Positions 53,703 through 64,000 of a stretch of DNA of 64,000 nt are shown in pieces (position 1 is the stretch's first letter; the number at the start of each line of letters is the position of its first letter). Made by a program: the position numbers and the translations under genes. Under the pieces are notes generated by a model. It had not been told where the DNA came from. It made no database searches and saw only the letters and a list, made by a program, of their open reading frames with translations. This DNA comes from Brachybacterium vulturis (GTDB lineage: Bacteria; Actinomycetota; Actinomycetes; Actinomycetales; Dermabacteraceae), in NCBI RefSeq assembly GCF_002407185.1, contig NZ_CP023563.1, forward strand, positions 2,046,001-2,110,000, given 5' to 3'.

Positions 53703-54625
53703 GCACACCACCGGCACCGGAACCGCGCACGGGGACACCGCCCGGACCCGGGGCCCGCGGCGGCGCGCTCGCCCAGGACGTGAGCGGCAGCCCGAAGGAC
53801 TTCGGACTGGACGTGAAGCGGCTGCGGTGGACCCGGATCATCGTCCTGGCGATCCTCTCGCCGCTGATCCTGCTGCTGGCCCTGCTGGCGGTGCGCTTCG
53901 TGTCGATGCCCCTCACCCAGGCCGCGCATCTGGGCGCCTACGAGGACGGGGACTACCCCGCAGCCGTGGAGCGACTGGCCCCGGTGGAGTTCGCGAACTG
54001 GTTCGAGCCGTACCTGCCGCACCTGTCCAAGGGCACCTCCCTGCTGCAGCAGGGCGAGGACGCCGCGGCCGAGGAGGAGCTGAGGATCGCGCTGCAGGAG
54101 TGGACCGCCCACAGCGACCTGAACTCCCCGATGCACGCCCAGTGCAAGATCCTCAACAACCTCGCCCTCTCCATCGAGCGTCAGGCCGACCTCATCGAGG
54201 ACCCGCAGCAGCGTGCCGACCGTCTCTTCGAGGCCGAGCAGCTGCTGGCCCCCTGCGCCGGCGGCGGCGGGGGCGGGCAGGGCGAGAGCCAGGGCGGTGG
54301 CGGCTCCGGCAACGAGGACTCCGAGACCACCGAGGGCAACGGCGAGCGGGTCGAGGAGAAGCGCCGCGAGGCCGACGAGGAGGCCGGCAACGATCCCGAT
54401 GCCCGTGGCGACGAGCAGACCGGGACCCCCGGTCAGAATGATCCCGGGGATCCCACCCGCGAGGATCCGGAGGGCGGGGAGCCCGAGGAGGAGGCCCCCA
54501 CCGACGGCGACTCCGAACAGGAGCAGAAGGACGACGAGCTCGAGCAGCGCAACCGCGACGCCCAGGGGGGCGACGGCGACGACGACCCCGGGGAGACGTC
54601 CGAGGATCCGGTGAAGCCGTGGTGA
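53699..54625 (+). CDS. TPR-like membrane protein ending the MoxR operon
   Basis: 308 residues, ATGA overlap. A Pro/Gly-rich N-terminus, one membrane helix (IIVLAILSPLILLLALLAV), a helical repeat region (AYEDGDYPAAVERLAPVEFA; LSKGTSLLQQGEDAAAEEEL) resembling TPRs, and an acidic, Gly/Asp/Glu-rich tail of about 120 residues (EDPEGGEPEEEAPTDGDSEQ). BatC/BatE-type TPR proteins hold an equivalent place in the Bacteroides aerotolerance operon. A role in envelope complex assembly is inference. Confidence 0.82.
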   Translation: MSTPPAPEPRTGTPPGPGARGGALAQDVSGSPKDFGLDVKRLRWTRIIVLAILSPLILLLALLAVRFVSMPLTQAAHLGAYEDGDYPAAVERLAPVEFANWFEPYLPHLSKGTSLLQQGEDAAAEEELRIALQEWTAHSDLNSPMHAQCKILNNLALSIERQADLIEDPQQRADRLFEAEQLLAPCAGGGGGGQGESQGGGGSGNEDSETTEGNGERVEEKRREADEEAGNDPDARGDEQTGTPGQNDPGDPTREDPEGGEPEEEAPTDGDSEQEQKDDELEQRNRDAQGGDGDDDPGETSEDPVKPW

Positions 54626-54668
54626 GCCGGCGGCGCGGAGCACGGGGACGAGAGGACGAGGAGACCCG

Positions 54669-55871
54669 GTGACGACGAACGACGGTGACGAGCGCGCGTA
54701 CCTCGATCACGCTGCGACCACGATGCTGCGCCCCGCGGCGCGGGATGCCTTCCTCGAGGCCTCCGCCGTGCGGGGCAACCCCTCCTCCGTGCACACCTCG
54801 GGGCGGCGCGCCCGCGGGGTGCTCGACGAGTCCCTGGCGCGGATCGCCGCCCTCCTGGACGTGCCGCGCAGCTGGGTCATCATGACCTCGGGCGGCACCG
54901 AGGCGGACAATCTGGCGCTGCGCGCCGTTCCCCAGGGCCTGCATGCGCAGGACCCCTCGCGCACCGCCGTCGCGGTGGCCGCGACCGATCATCCCGCGGT
55001 CCTCGCCACCGCCCGTTCGCTGACGGAGGGCGCTGTCCCCGGGGCCGCCGGGTTCGAGGTGCGCGAACTGGAGGTCGACCGCGACGGCGCTCTGCGCTCG
55101 TCGGCGATCGCCGACGCCCTGGCCGACGGGACGGTGGGTGTGGCCAGCGCAGCCCTGGTGAACAACGAGACCGGCGCCGTGCAGGACATCGCCGCGCTGG
55201 CGGCGCGTGCCCGGGAGCACGGCACCCTGGTGCACACCGATGCCGTCCAGGGCGTGGGGCACGTGCCGCTGCCGAGCTGGGAGGACGTGGATCTGATGTC
55301 GCTGTCCGGGCACAAGCTCGGCGCACCCGTCGGGGTGGGGGTGCTGGTGGCCCGGCCCGGGGTGCCCTTCGCCGCGTTCAGCACCGGCGGCGGGCAGCAG
55401 CGCGGGGTGCGCTCGGGGACCCTGGACGCCGCCCACACCGCCGCCTTCGCCGCAGCGCTGAAGGAGGTGCTCGTCGAGCGCGAGGAGCAGTCCGCGCGGC
55501 TGCGCGGACTGGCCCGGACGCTCCGTGACGGGATCCGCGGGATCGACCCGGAGGCCCGCTTCACCCTGGAGGAGACGGCCCCGCAGTCCGGACACATCGT
55601 GCACGTGGTCTTCCCCGGCGCGGACTCGGACTCCCTGCTCTTCCTGCTCGACGAGCGCGGGGTGGACTGCTCCGCCGGCTCCGCCTGCTCGGCCGGGGTG
55701 ACGCAGGCCAGTCCCGTGCTCGCCGCGATGGGCGTGAGCGACGCGCAGGCGCGCGGTGCGCTGCGCCTCTCGCTGGGGTGGACCAGCACCGAGCGTGACA
55801 TCGAGATCCTGCTGGCGGCGCTGCCCGAATCGCTCGTCCGGGCCCGCGCCGTGGGCGCGCTGATGGGGTGA
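54669..55871 (+). CDS. Cysteine desulfurase (NifS/IscS type)
   Basis: 400 residues, GTG 54669 with GAGGAG upstream. PLP enzyme that takes sulfur from cysteine. YLDHAATTMLRPAARDAF at the N-terminus, SGGTEADNLAL, HTDAVQGVGHV, the PLP lysine in LSGHKLGAPVG near residue 215 and the catalytic Cys in SAGSACSAG near 339. The neighbouring mnmA points to sulfur transfer for 2-thiouridine, or to general Fe-S supply. In Mycobacterium iscS and trmU are adjacent; here a pseudogene on the other strand lies between them. Confidence 0.95.
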   Translation: MTTNDGDERAYLDHAATTMLRPAARDAFLEASAVRGNPSSVHTSGRRARGVLDESLARIAALLDVPRSWVIMTSGGTEADNLALRAVPQGLHAQDPSRTAVAVAATDHPAVLATARSLTEGAVPGAAGFEVRELEVDRDGALRSSAIADALADGTVGVASAALVNNETGAVQDIAALAARAREHGTLVHTDAVQGVGHVPLPSWEDVDLMSLSGHKLGAPVGVGVLVARPGVPFAAFSTGGGQQRGVRSGTLDAAHTAAFAAALKEVLVEREEQSARLRGLARTLRDGIRGIDPEARFTLEETAPQSGHIVHVVFPGADSDSLLFLLDERGVDCSAGSACSAGVTQASPVLAAMGVSDAQARGALRLSLGWTSTERDIEILLAALPESLVRARAVGALMG

Positions 55872-55872
55872 G

Positions 55873-55890
55873 GGGTTCCCGCAGGAACCC
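55873..55890 (+). terminator. Hairpin after the cysteine desulfurase gene
   Basis: GGGTTCC-CGCA-GGAACCC, a 7-bp stem immediately after the stop codon, facing the convergent pseudogene. Confidence 0.5.
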
Positions 55891-55898
55891 GGGCCCGC

Positions 55899-56546
55899 TC
55901 AGCTGAGCAGGTGGGCGATCTGACGCAGTCCCGCCTGCTCGAAGGGCCCGTTCCCGACTCCGAACGCCCAGACCGCAGTACCGATCGCCTCGGTCACCAG
56001 GGTGCGCCGCCACAGATCGGCCTCGCGCGGATCGTGGCCGTACCCCTTCAGGAAAGCCTCCTCGAGACGGGGATCGCGAGCGAAGTCCTGGCGGGCGAGC
56101 CGGGCGAAGTCCTCGACACGAGGCCGCAGATCGGCCCGCCCGAAGTCGATCACCTTCAGCTCGCCGTGATCGATGAGCCAGTTGCGGGGCTGCCAGTCGC
56201 CATGGGTCGGCACCAGCATCACCTCACCCTCCAGCCCCCAGCCGTCGATCTCAGCACTCAACGCTGCGACCGCACCGTCGTCGATCCGGTGGGGTCGCTC
56301 GAGCCATCCCCGCGCCCGGCTCGCGGGAGTGCCAGTCCCCGACGGTCTCGACGTGCTGGGCATGGAAGCGGGACAGCAGCTCCCCAGCCTGACGATAGGT
56401 ATCCAGAACGTCCTGCGCCGCGTGACCTTCCACCAGCGCGCCGGGGAGGAACTCGGTCACCAGCAGTGGTCCTGCACCAGCTCGGCGCCCGGCAGCCACC
56501 GGGCCAGCAGAGCCTGCTGGCGCTCGGTCAGTGCGGTCATTCCCAT
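55899..56546 (-). pseudogene. Broken aminoglycoside-phosphotransferase-like gene
   Basis: Three frames together give one phosphotransferase (APH/choline-kinase fold). Frame 1 (56546 to about 56457): MGMTALTERQQALLARWLPG. Frame 2 (to about 56320): LLVTEFLPGALVEGHAAQDV and DTYRQAGELLSRFHAQHVET. Frame 3 (to 55899): the catalytic VPTHGDWQPRNWLIDHGELK and VIDFGRADLRPRVEDFARLA. Between frames 1 and 2 about 55-60 residues of the kinase N-lobe, including the ATP-binding lysine, are missing, so this is a deletion plus shifts rather than a simple read error. The second shift is near 56310-56330. Convergent with the desulfurase, divergent from mnmA. Confidence 0.8.
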
Positions 56547-56649
56547 GGCGGGATCGTAGAGAAGCTGTCGTCGATCCGGCGCGGTCCCCGCCCTCGGGAC
56601 CGGGGCGAACATCACGTTCCCCAGCCCTCGGCTCTGCGGCCCCGCTCCG

Positions 56650-56655
56650 TACACT
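56650..56655 (+). promoter_or_regulatory. -10-like TACACT before mnmA
   Basis: TACACT, 29 nt before the GTG start of mnmA, followed by the ribosome site AGGAAAGG. No clear -35. It implies that mnmA has its own promoter, separate from the desulfurase. Confidence 0.4.
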
Positions 56656-56684
56656 GGACAGCCGGACCAGGAAAGGCGGACGGG

Positions 56685-57821
56685 GTGAAGGTGCTGGCAG
56701 CGATGAGCGGCGGGGTCGATTCCGCCGTTGCCGCGGCGCGTGCCGCCGAGGCCGGCCATGAGGTGGTCGGGGTGCACATGGCGCTGTCGAAGAACCGCGA
56801 CCAGACCCGCACCGGGTCCCGCGGCTGCTGCACCGTCGAGGACGCCTCCGATGCTCGCCGTGCCGCCGAGAAGATCGGCATCCCGTACTACGTCTGGGAC
56901 CTCTCCGACGACTTCCACGACCTGGTGGTCGAGGACTTCCTGTCCGAGTACGCCGCCGGTCGCACCCCGAACCCCTGCGTGCGCTGCAACGAGCGGATCA
57001 AGTTCGCCTCGCTCATGGAGCGCGCGACCCTGCTGGGCTTCGATGCCGTGTGCACCGGGCACTACGCCGCGATCCGCACCGACGGCCCGGACGGCGCCCC
57101 CTCCCTGCATCGCTCGCGCAATATGGCCAAGGACCAGTCCTATGTGCTCGCCGTGATGGGACCGGAGGCCGTGGGCCGCTCCCTGTTCCCGCTGGGGGAG
57201 TTCGAGACCAAGGAGGAGGTGCGCGCCGAGGCGCGCTCCCGCGGTCTCGGCGTCTCCACCAAGCCCGACAGCTACGACATCTGCTTCGTCGCCGACGGCG
57301 ACACCCGCGGCTTCCTCGAGCGGAACCTCGGCGAGGCACCCGGCGAGGTCCTCGACGACGACGGGAACGTGCTCGGCACTCACCGCGGCACCCACGGCTT
57401 CACCATCGGCCAGCGCAAGGGCCTGGGGATCCAGCAGCCCGCCCCCGACGGCGCCCCCCGCTACGTCGTCGACATCGACCCCGCCTCCCGGCAGGTCGTG
57501 ATCGGCGCCGCCGAACTGCTCTCCACCCGCGAGCTGCGCGCCACGGACGTGATCTCCTTCGAGCCCCTCGAAGCGGGCCGCCGGGTCCATGCCCAGATCC
57601 GTGCCCACGGCGAGGCCACCCCCGCCCGGATCCTCGAGGTCCCCACCGCCGGCTCCGCGCCCGGAGGAACCGATCCCGGCGAGTCCGCGCACAGCGCCGC
57701 CGGTGCCGTCCTGCGGGTCGAGCTCAGCACCCCGATCCGCGGGGTCGCCCCCGGCCAGACGCTCGTGCTCTACGACGCCGACCGGGTCCTCGCCGCCGCC
57801 ACCCTGGAGCGCCGCTCATGA
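56685..57821 (+). CDS. mnmA: tRNA-specific 2-thiouridylase MnmA
   Basis: 378 residues, GTG 56685 with AGGAAAGG upstream. It thiolates U34 of Lys, Glu and Gln tRNAs. PP-loop LAAMSGGVDSAVAAA at the N-terminus; catalytic cysteines in TPNPCVRCNERIKF and SYDICFVADGDTRGFL; GQRKGLGI in the C-terminal part. An extra segment rich in Gly/Ala/Ser (PTAGSAPGGTDPGESAHSAA) interrupts the last beta-barrel. Overlaps the next gene by ATGA. Confidence 0.96.
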   Translation: MKVLAAMSGGVDSAVAAARAAEAGHEVVGVHMALSKNRDQTRTGSRGCCTVEDASDARRAAEKIGIPYYVWDLSDDFHDLVVEDFLSEYAAGRTPNPCVRCNERIKFASLMERATLLGFDAVCTGHYAAIRTDGPDGAPSLHRSRNMAKDQSYVLAVMGPEAVGRSLFPLGEFETKEEVRAEARSRGLGVSTKPDSYDICFVADGDTRGFLERNLGEAPGEVLDDDGNVLGTHRGTHGFTIGQRKGLGIQQPAPDGAPRYVVDIDPASRQVVIGAAELLSTRELRATDVISFEPLEAGRRVHAQIRAHGEATPARILEVPTAGSAPGGTDPGESAHSAAGAVLRVELSTPIRGVAPGQTLVLYDADRVLAAATLERRS

Positions 57822-58942
57822 AGCCACTGGTCACCCTCACCGGCGACGGCACCTTCCGGGCCCCCACGCCCGAGGAGGCGCTGCGCCGCGAGCTGCCCGA
57901 TGATCCGTACCTCGCCGCCCTGCTGCGGGTGCGGGCCCTGCTGGGCGATGATCTCGAGGAGCAGATCGCCACCCGGCTGTACCTGCCCTCGGCCCTGGGC
58001 ATGGACGAGACCGACCACCTGCTGCCCGCGACCCTCGCTCTGCTCGCCGACACCACGGGCGACCTGGTCAGCTACGGCTGGCGACTGGGCACCGGCACCG
58101 GACAGGCATGGCGGCACGCCCGGGAGCTGCGCGAGCGGATGCTCGACGCCGCCCGGATCGCGCTGATGGGCTACCAGGGACCGCTGATGACCACCGCGCT
58201 GGGCCCGGCCACCCTCGCCGGGGCGACCTTCCTGCAGTCGGGGGAGCGCACCCTCGGCGATCCCGGTGCGGTCCGTGACCTGCCGATGCTGCTGGCCGAA
58301 GGCCTCGTCGAGCATCTCGGCGTGATGGCGGAGCGGGTGCCCGGCGCGCGTCAGCACGTGCTGCTGCGCGAGGACGCCGTGGCGGCGGTCCACGAGGGCC
58401 GCATCCCCACCCCGTCCGGACGTCGCCGCTACGACCCGGTCCCGGCCCCCGAGGTGGGGATGCTGTGGCGCATCCTGATGGTCGCCCTGGAGGACTACGG
58501 GCTGGGCCCCGAATCGGTCACCGTCGGGGTCGGCGCCGATCTGCGGCTGCTGCGCGCCGCCCGCGATGCCGGCATCCGCCGCCTGGCGATCGCCCCGCGC
58601 CGCCTGCCGCCGCTGTCCACCGACACCGGCCGCGCCCTCTGGGAGGGCATCGCCGAGGCCTGCGACGACGGTGCCGTGCTCGAGCTGGTCGTGGATCCCC
58701 GGCCGGGCGGCAACCTCGCGCCCGAGCTGGAGATGATGCTGGAGACCTGGCGCCGCCTCGGCCATTCCGATGCCGACGCCGCCGGGGTCGCGGTGATCGC
58801 CCACACCGGCGCCTCGCACGATCTCCACTCCGGCCGCGTCGACCCGTCCGCGCAGCCGAAGAACTCCACCCTGCTGGACGAGTCGGCGCTCGAGGCGCTG
58901 CTGCGGGTCGCACCCGCCTGGGCGGAGCGACTGGCTCCCTGA
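57818..58942 (+). CDS. MetE-like (cobalamin-independent methionine synthase family) protein
   Basis: 374 residues, ATG overlapping the mnmA stop. It resembles the methionine-synthase/UROD-like barrel (LMGYQGPLMTTALGPATLAG; LLAEGLVEHLGVMAERVPGA; HTGASHDLHSGRVDPSAQPK) but is half the length of MetE (about 750) and the zinc-binding His-Cys-Cys set is not evident. An equivalent protein lies between trmU and ligA in Mycobacterium (Rv3015c, by recall), so context is ancient. The substrate is unknown; methionine synthesis is not supported. Confidence 0.8.
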   Translation: MKPLVTLTGDGTFRAPTPEEALRRELPDDPYLAALLRVRALLGDDLEEQIATRLYLPSALGMDETDHLLPATLALLADTTGDLVSYGWRLGTGTGQAWRHARELRERMLDAARIALMGYQGPLMTTALGPATLAGATFLQSGERTLGDPGAVRDLPMLLAEGLVEHLGVMAERVPGARQHVLLREDAVAAVHEGRIPTPSGRRRYDPVPAPEVGMLWRILMVALEDYGLGPESVTVGVGADLRLLRAARDAGIRRLAIAPRRLPPLSTDTGRALWEGIAEACDDGAVLELVVDPRPGGNLAPELEMMLETWRRLGHSDADAAGVAVIAHTGASHDLHSGRVDPSAQPKNSTLLDESALEALLRVAPAWAERLAP

Positions 58943-61591
<2,649 letters not shown>

Positions 61592-61635
61592 TGCGGCGGT
61601 GAGGCCCGCGGCGCGGTGCCCTCCCGGGCCCGGGC

Positions 61636-63831
61636 TCAGGCCTCCAGCGCCAGGGCGAGCGGGAGCACGGGACCGGCACCGGCCCGGCGCAGGGCGCGGG
61701 CCGCGACGGTCATGGTCCATCGCGTGGAGATGGTGTCGTCCACCAGCAGCAGCGGGGCGCCGTCGAGCCCCGCGAGCGACTGCTGCAGCTCGGCGGTGAC
61801 CACGAAGCGGTCCCACAGGTCCGCGAGGCGGAAGGCACTGTTGCCGCCGGAGCGCAGGGGAGCGGCCTGCGGAGCCAGCCCGAGCCGACCGAGGTCCGTC
61901 AGCCGACCCACGGAGGCGATCCCGGCGGCGAGCGAGCCCACCAGCTGCGGCCGGGTCAGCGAGGGGACCGCGACGACGGCGGCGGGGCGCTGCTGCCAGT
62001 CCCAGGCGGCGAGCACCTCGACGATCCGCCGTCCCAGCACGTCCGGGACCTCGGAGTCGATCGGGCGGCCCTCCTCATCGGTGCGCAGCACCTGGCGCAG
62101 CACCCCCGCCCAGCCGAGGTCCGAGGTGCGGGCCAGCGCCCGGCCCTCCTCGGCCCGCAGGGTGGCGGGGAGGTTCCCCCGGGGGACGTTCCCGTTCTCA
62201 TCGAGCACCCCCAGCCGGTCCAGGCCCTGGGGCCACTGCGCCCGCGGGGCCACCGGCACGCCCACCCGGTCCAGCACCGCGGAGACCCGCTGCGCGGCGG
62301 CGTCCTGCACTCCCTCGGCGTGTGCACCGAGCATGGGGTACCAGGGCCCGGCGCACACGTCGCAGCGGCCGCAGGGCGTCGCGGTGTCGTCATCGAGCTG
62401 GCGGGCGAGGAACATCATCCGGCACTGCTGAGGATCCCCGGGCTGCAGCCGCTCGTACTCGAGCATCGCCTGCTGCTCCTCCCGGCGGGCCCGGGCGACG
62501 TTCTCGTACCGCTGCCCGTCATAGGTCCACGGCGTCCCGGTCGCGATCCAGCCGCCCTTGACGTTCGCCGCCGCGCCGTCGACCGCGAGCACCTTCAGCA
62601 GCAGCTCGAGCGCGGTGCGGCGCACGTCCACCCGGGCCTCCAGCGCCGGGGTGGACAGCGGTCGGTCCGCGGAGGCGAGGGCGTCCAGCACGGCGCCGGC
62701 GCTGGCCTGCGAGGGCATGGAGGCGGTCGCGAAGTACTCCCAGATCGCGCGGTCCTCCCGCCCCGGGAGCAGCAGCACCTCCGCGGTGTCGGTGGCGCGC
62801 CCGGCGCGCCCCACCTGCTGGTAGTAGGCCACCGGCGAGCTCGGCGCCCCCAGGTGGACCACGAAGCCCAGATCGGGTTTGTCGAAGCCCATGCCCAGCG
62901 CGCTGGTCGCGGCCAGTGCTTTGACCTCGTTGTCCTTCAGCGCCTGTTCGAGCTCGGCGCGCTCCTCGGCATCGGTGCGCCCGGTGTAGGCGCGCACGCG
63001 TCGCTCCGGGCGGTCCAGCAGGGCGGCGAGGTCCTCGGCGGCGGAGACGGTGAGGGTGTAGATGATGCCCGAGCCGGGCAGCGCATCCAGCTGCTCCACC
63101 AGGTAGGTCAGCCGTTCCCGGTCATCGGGCAGGGAGAGGCAGCCCAGCCGCAGCGAGTCCCTGGTCAGAGCGCCGCGCAGGGTGAGCACGGGTGAGGCGC
63201 CGTCGCCGTGGACCCCCAGCTGCTCGGCGACGTCCTCCACCACGCGGGAGTTCGCCGTCGCGGTGGTCGCCAGCACCGGCACCTCGGGGCCGAGCTCGGC
63301 GACCAGGTCCCGCAGCCGGCGGTAGTCGGGACGGAAGTCGTGGCCCCAGTCGGAGATGCAGTGGGCCTCATCGATCACCAGCAGCCCGCAGCGCTGCACC
63401 AGGCGCGGCAGCTGCTCCTGGCGGAACCGAGGATTGACCAGCCGCTCGGGGGAGACCAGCAGCACGTCGATCTCGTCGCCGTCCAGCGCCTGCTCGATCC
63501 GGGCCCACTCGGTGGGATTCGCCGAGCTGATCGCCTCGGCCCGCACCCCGGCGCGTCGCGCGGCCGCCACCTGATCGCGCATCAGCGCGATCAGCGGGGA
63601 GATGATCAGCGCCGGTCCCGAGCCGCGACGTCGCTGCAGCAGAGCGGCCAGGAAGTACACCGCGGACTTGCCCCAGCCGGTGCGCTGGACCACCAGCACA
63701 CGGCGACGCTGCTCGACCAGCGCCGCGATCGCCTCGAACTGGCCGGCGTGGAAGGTCGCCTCGGCGCGGCCGGTCAGGGCACGCAGCGCCTCGAGCGCCT
63801 CGTCCTGCAGAGTGGGGGAGGTGGAGTCCAT
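61636..63831 (-). CDS. RecQ-family helicase fused to a phosphoribosyltransferase-like domain
   Basis: 731 residues. Superfamily 2 helicase: FHAGQFEAIAALVEQRRRVL, Walker A RTGWGKSAVYFLA, VIDEAHCISDWGHDFRPDYR, TTATAN, GMGFDKPDLGFVVHLGAPSS and QQVGRAGR. A zinc cluster (CRMMFLARQLDDDTATPCGRCDVCAG) follows, then a winged-helix-like part. Instead of an HRDC domain the last about 120 residues form a ComF-like phosphoribosyltransferase fold with the PRPP loop LLLVDDTISTRWTMTVAARA. Start ATG 63831 has no ribosome site but follows CACACT by 6 nt. The fused domain may sense or use a nucleotide at damaged DNA; unknown. Confidence 0.9.
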   Translation of the reverse strand: MDSTSPTLQDEALEALRALTGRAEATFHAGQFEAIAALVEQRRRVLVVQRTGWGKSAVYFLAALLQRRRGSGPALIISPLIALMRDQVAAARRAGVRAEAISSANPTEWARIEQALDGDEIDVLLVSPERLVNPRFRQEQLPRLVQRCGLLVIDEAHCISDWGHDFRPDYRRLRDLVAELGPEVPVLATTATANSRVVEDVAEQLGVHGDGASPVLTLRGALTRDSLRLGCLSLPDDRERLTYLVEQLDALPGSGIIYTLTVSAAEDLAALLDRPERRVRAYTGRTDAEERAELEQALKDNEVKALAATSALGMGFDKPDLGFVVHLGAPSSPVAYYQQVGRAGRATDTAEVLLLPGREDRAIWEYFATASMPSQASAGAVLDALASADRPLSTPALEARVDVRRTALELLLKVLAVDGAAANVKGGWIATGTPWTYDGQRYENVARARREEQQAMLEYERLQPGDPQQCRMMFLARQLDDDTATPCGRCDVCAGPWYPMLGAHAEGVQDAAAQRVSAVLDRVGVPVAPRAQWPQGLDRLGVLDENGNVPRGNLPATLRAEEGRALARTSDLGWAGVLRQVLRTDEEGRPIDSEVPDVLGRRIVEVLAAWDWQQRPAAVVAVPSLTRPQLVGSLAAGIASVGRLTDLGRLGLAPQAAPLRSGGNSAFRLADLWDRFVVTAELQQSLAGLDGAPLLLVDDTISTRWTMTVAARALRRAGAGPVLPLALALEA

Positions 63832-63837
63832 GCCCCC

Positions 63838-63843
63838 AGTGTG
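63838..63843 (-). promoter_or_regulatory. -10 hexamer CACACT of leaderless recQ-type mRNA
   Basis: CACACT, then GGGGGC (6 nt), then ATG 63831. Same geometry as ligA and others. Confidence 0.45.
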
Positions 63844-63893
63844 GCAAGCCGGGCCGACGTCCGGGCGCGCGGGGCCTGGGACCCGCTCCGGGG

Positions 63894-64000
63894 TCAGGAC
63901 TGCGAGGGCGCCTCGTCCGCGCTCTCCGCGCTCCGCGCACCCTCGCTCGCGAGGCGGCGCAGCCGCTCCGAGGTCGACTCGTCGTCGTGCAGCGGATCCT
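63894..64000 (-). CDS. 3' end of an unidentified gene
   Basis: The last 34 codons and stop of a gene entering from the right edge. The peptide tail DPLHDDESTSERLRRLASEG and following is charged and ends EAPSQS, a typical disordered C-terminus; third positions are GC-rich, as in real genes here. The family cannot be told. It lies 62 bp upstream of the recQ-type gene on the same strand. Confidence 0.5.
   Translation of the reverse strand, partial: DPLHDDESTSERLRRLASEGARSAESADEAPSQS

Overview
The window is about 70% GC and densely coded. Most genes overlap by 1-17 nt, GTG starts are common and ribosome binding sites are purine rich. The gene set is that of a high-GC actinobacterium: a SigR/RsrA thiol-stress pair, multifunctional Kgd, the NucS mismatch endonuclease, maltosyltransferase GlgE, the tiny ribosomal protein bL37, and a lysA-hom-thrC-thrB-rho-rpmE-prfA block ahead of the ATP synthase. 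Inserted LigA segments and the short AtpC suggest Micrococcales. Brachybacterium or another Dermabacteraceae is my best guess, from recall and not from a search. I see no phage, insertion sequence or CRISPR array.

Layout. Positions 1-2.7 kb hold a partial DoxX-like gene, sigR-rsrA, bL37 and an SGNH-like protein. Positions 2.7-8.6 kb hold kgd and a two-component system on the minus strand. Positions 8.9-11 kb hold an M23 peptidase, tsaD and tRNA-Arg(CCG), facing a fused otsA-otsB. Positions 13.7-37 kb carry lysine/threonine synthesis, rho, an inserted oxidoreductase-fusion/LacI pair, rpmE, prfA-prmC-tsaC-wecA, and the complete atpIBEFHAGDC operon followed by a DUF2550 gene. Positions 37-49 kb carry nagA and nucS (minus), a membrane protein/lipoprotein pair, a YbbN-like thioredoxin-TPR gene, and glgB-glgE-glgX (minus). 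Positions 49-54.6 kb are a six-gene MoxR/DUF58/von Willebrand A operon. Positions 54.7-61.6 kb hold a cysteine desulfurase, a broken phosphotransferase, mnmA, a MetE-like gene and ligA. The end is a RecQ helicase fused to a phosphoribosyltransferase-like domain, then the 3' tail of one more gene.

How it fits together. From 13.7 to 46 kb the gene order follows, as I recall it, Mycobacterium tuberculosis Rv1293-Rv1327c, so this is an old conserved core with small lineage-specific insertions. Trehalose/alpha-glucan metabolism is represented twice: OtsAB makes trehalose, while GlgE, GlgB and GlgX build, branch and debranch alpha-glucan. TsaD and TsaC belong to t6A tRNA modification. The cysteine desulfurase and MnmA belong to 2-thiouridine modification. 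PrmC methylates the release factor PrfA.

Most interesting signals: (1) a recurring leaderless-gene signature, a -10-like hexamer 5-6 nt before an SD-less start, at sigR, the response regulator, nucS, glgX, ligA and recQ; (2) a SigR-type promoter plus an internal start upstream of sigR, matching the two-isoform SigR'/SigR arrangement of Streptomyces; (3) an 18-bp perfect LacI-type operator at the predicted start point of an oxidoreductase-fusion operon inserted between rho and rpmE; (4) the RecQ-phosphoribosyltransferase fusion; (5) an atpB whose only SD-supported start is CTG.
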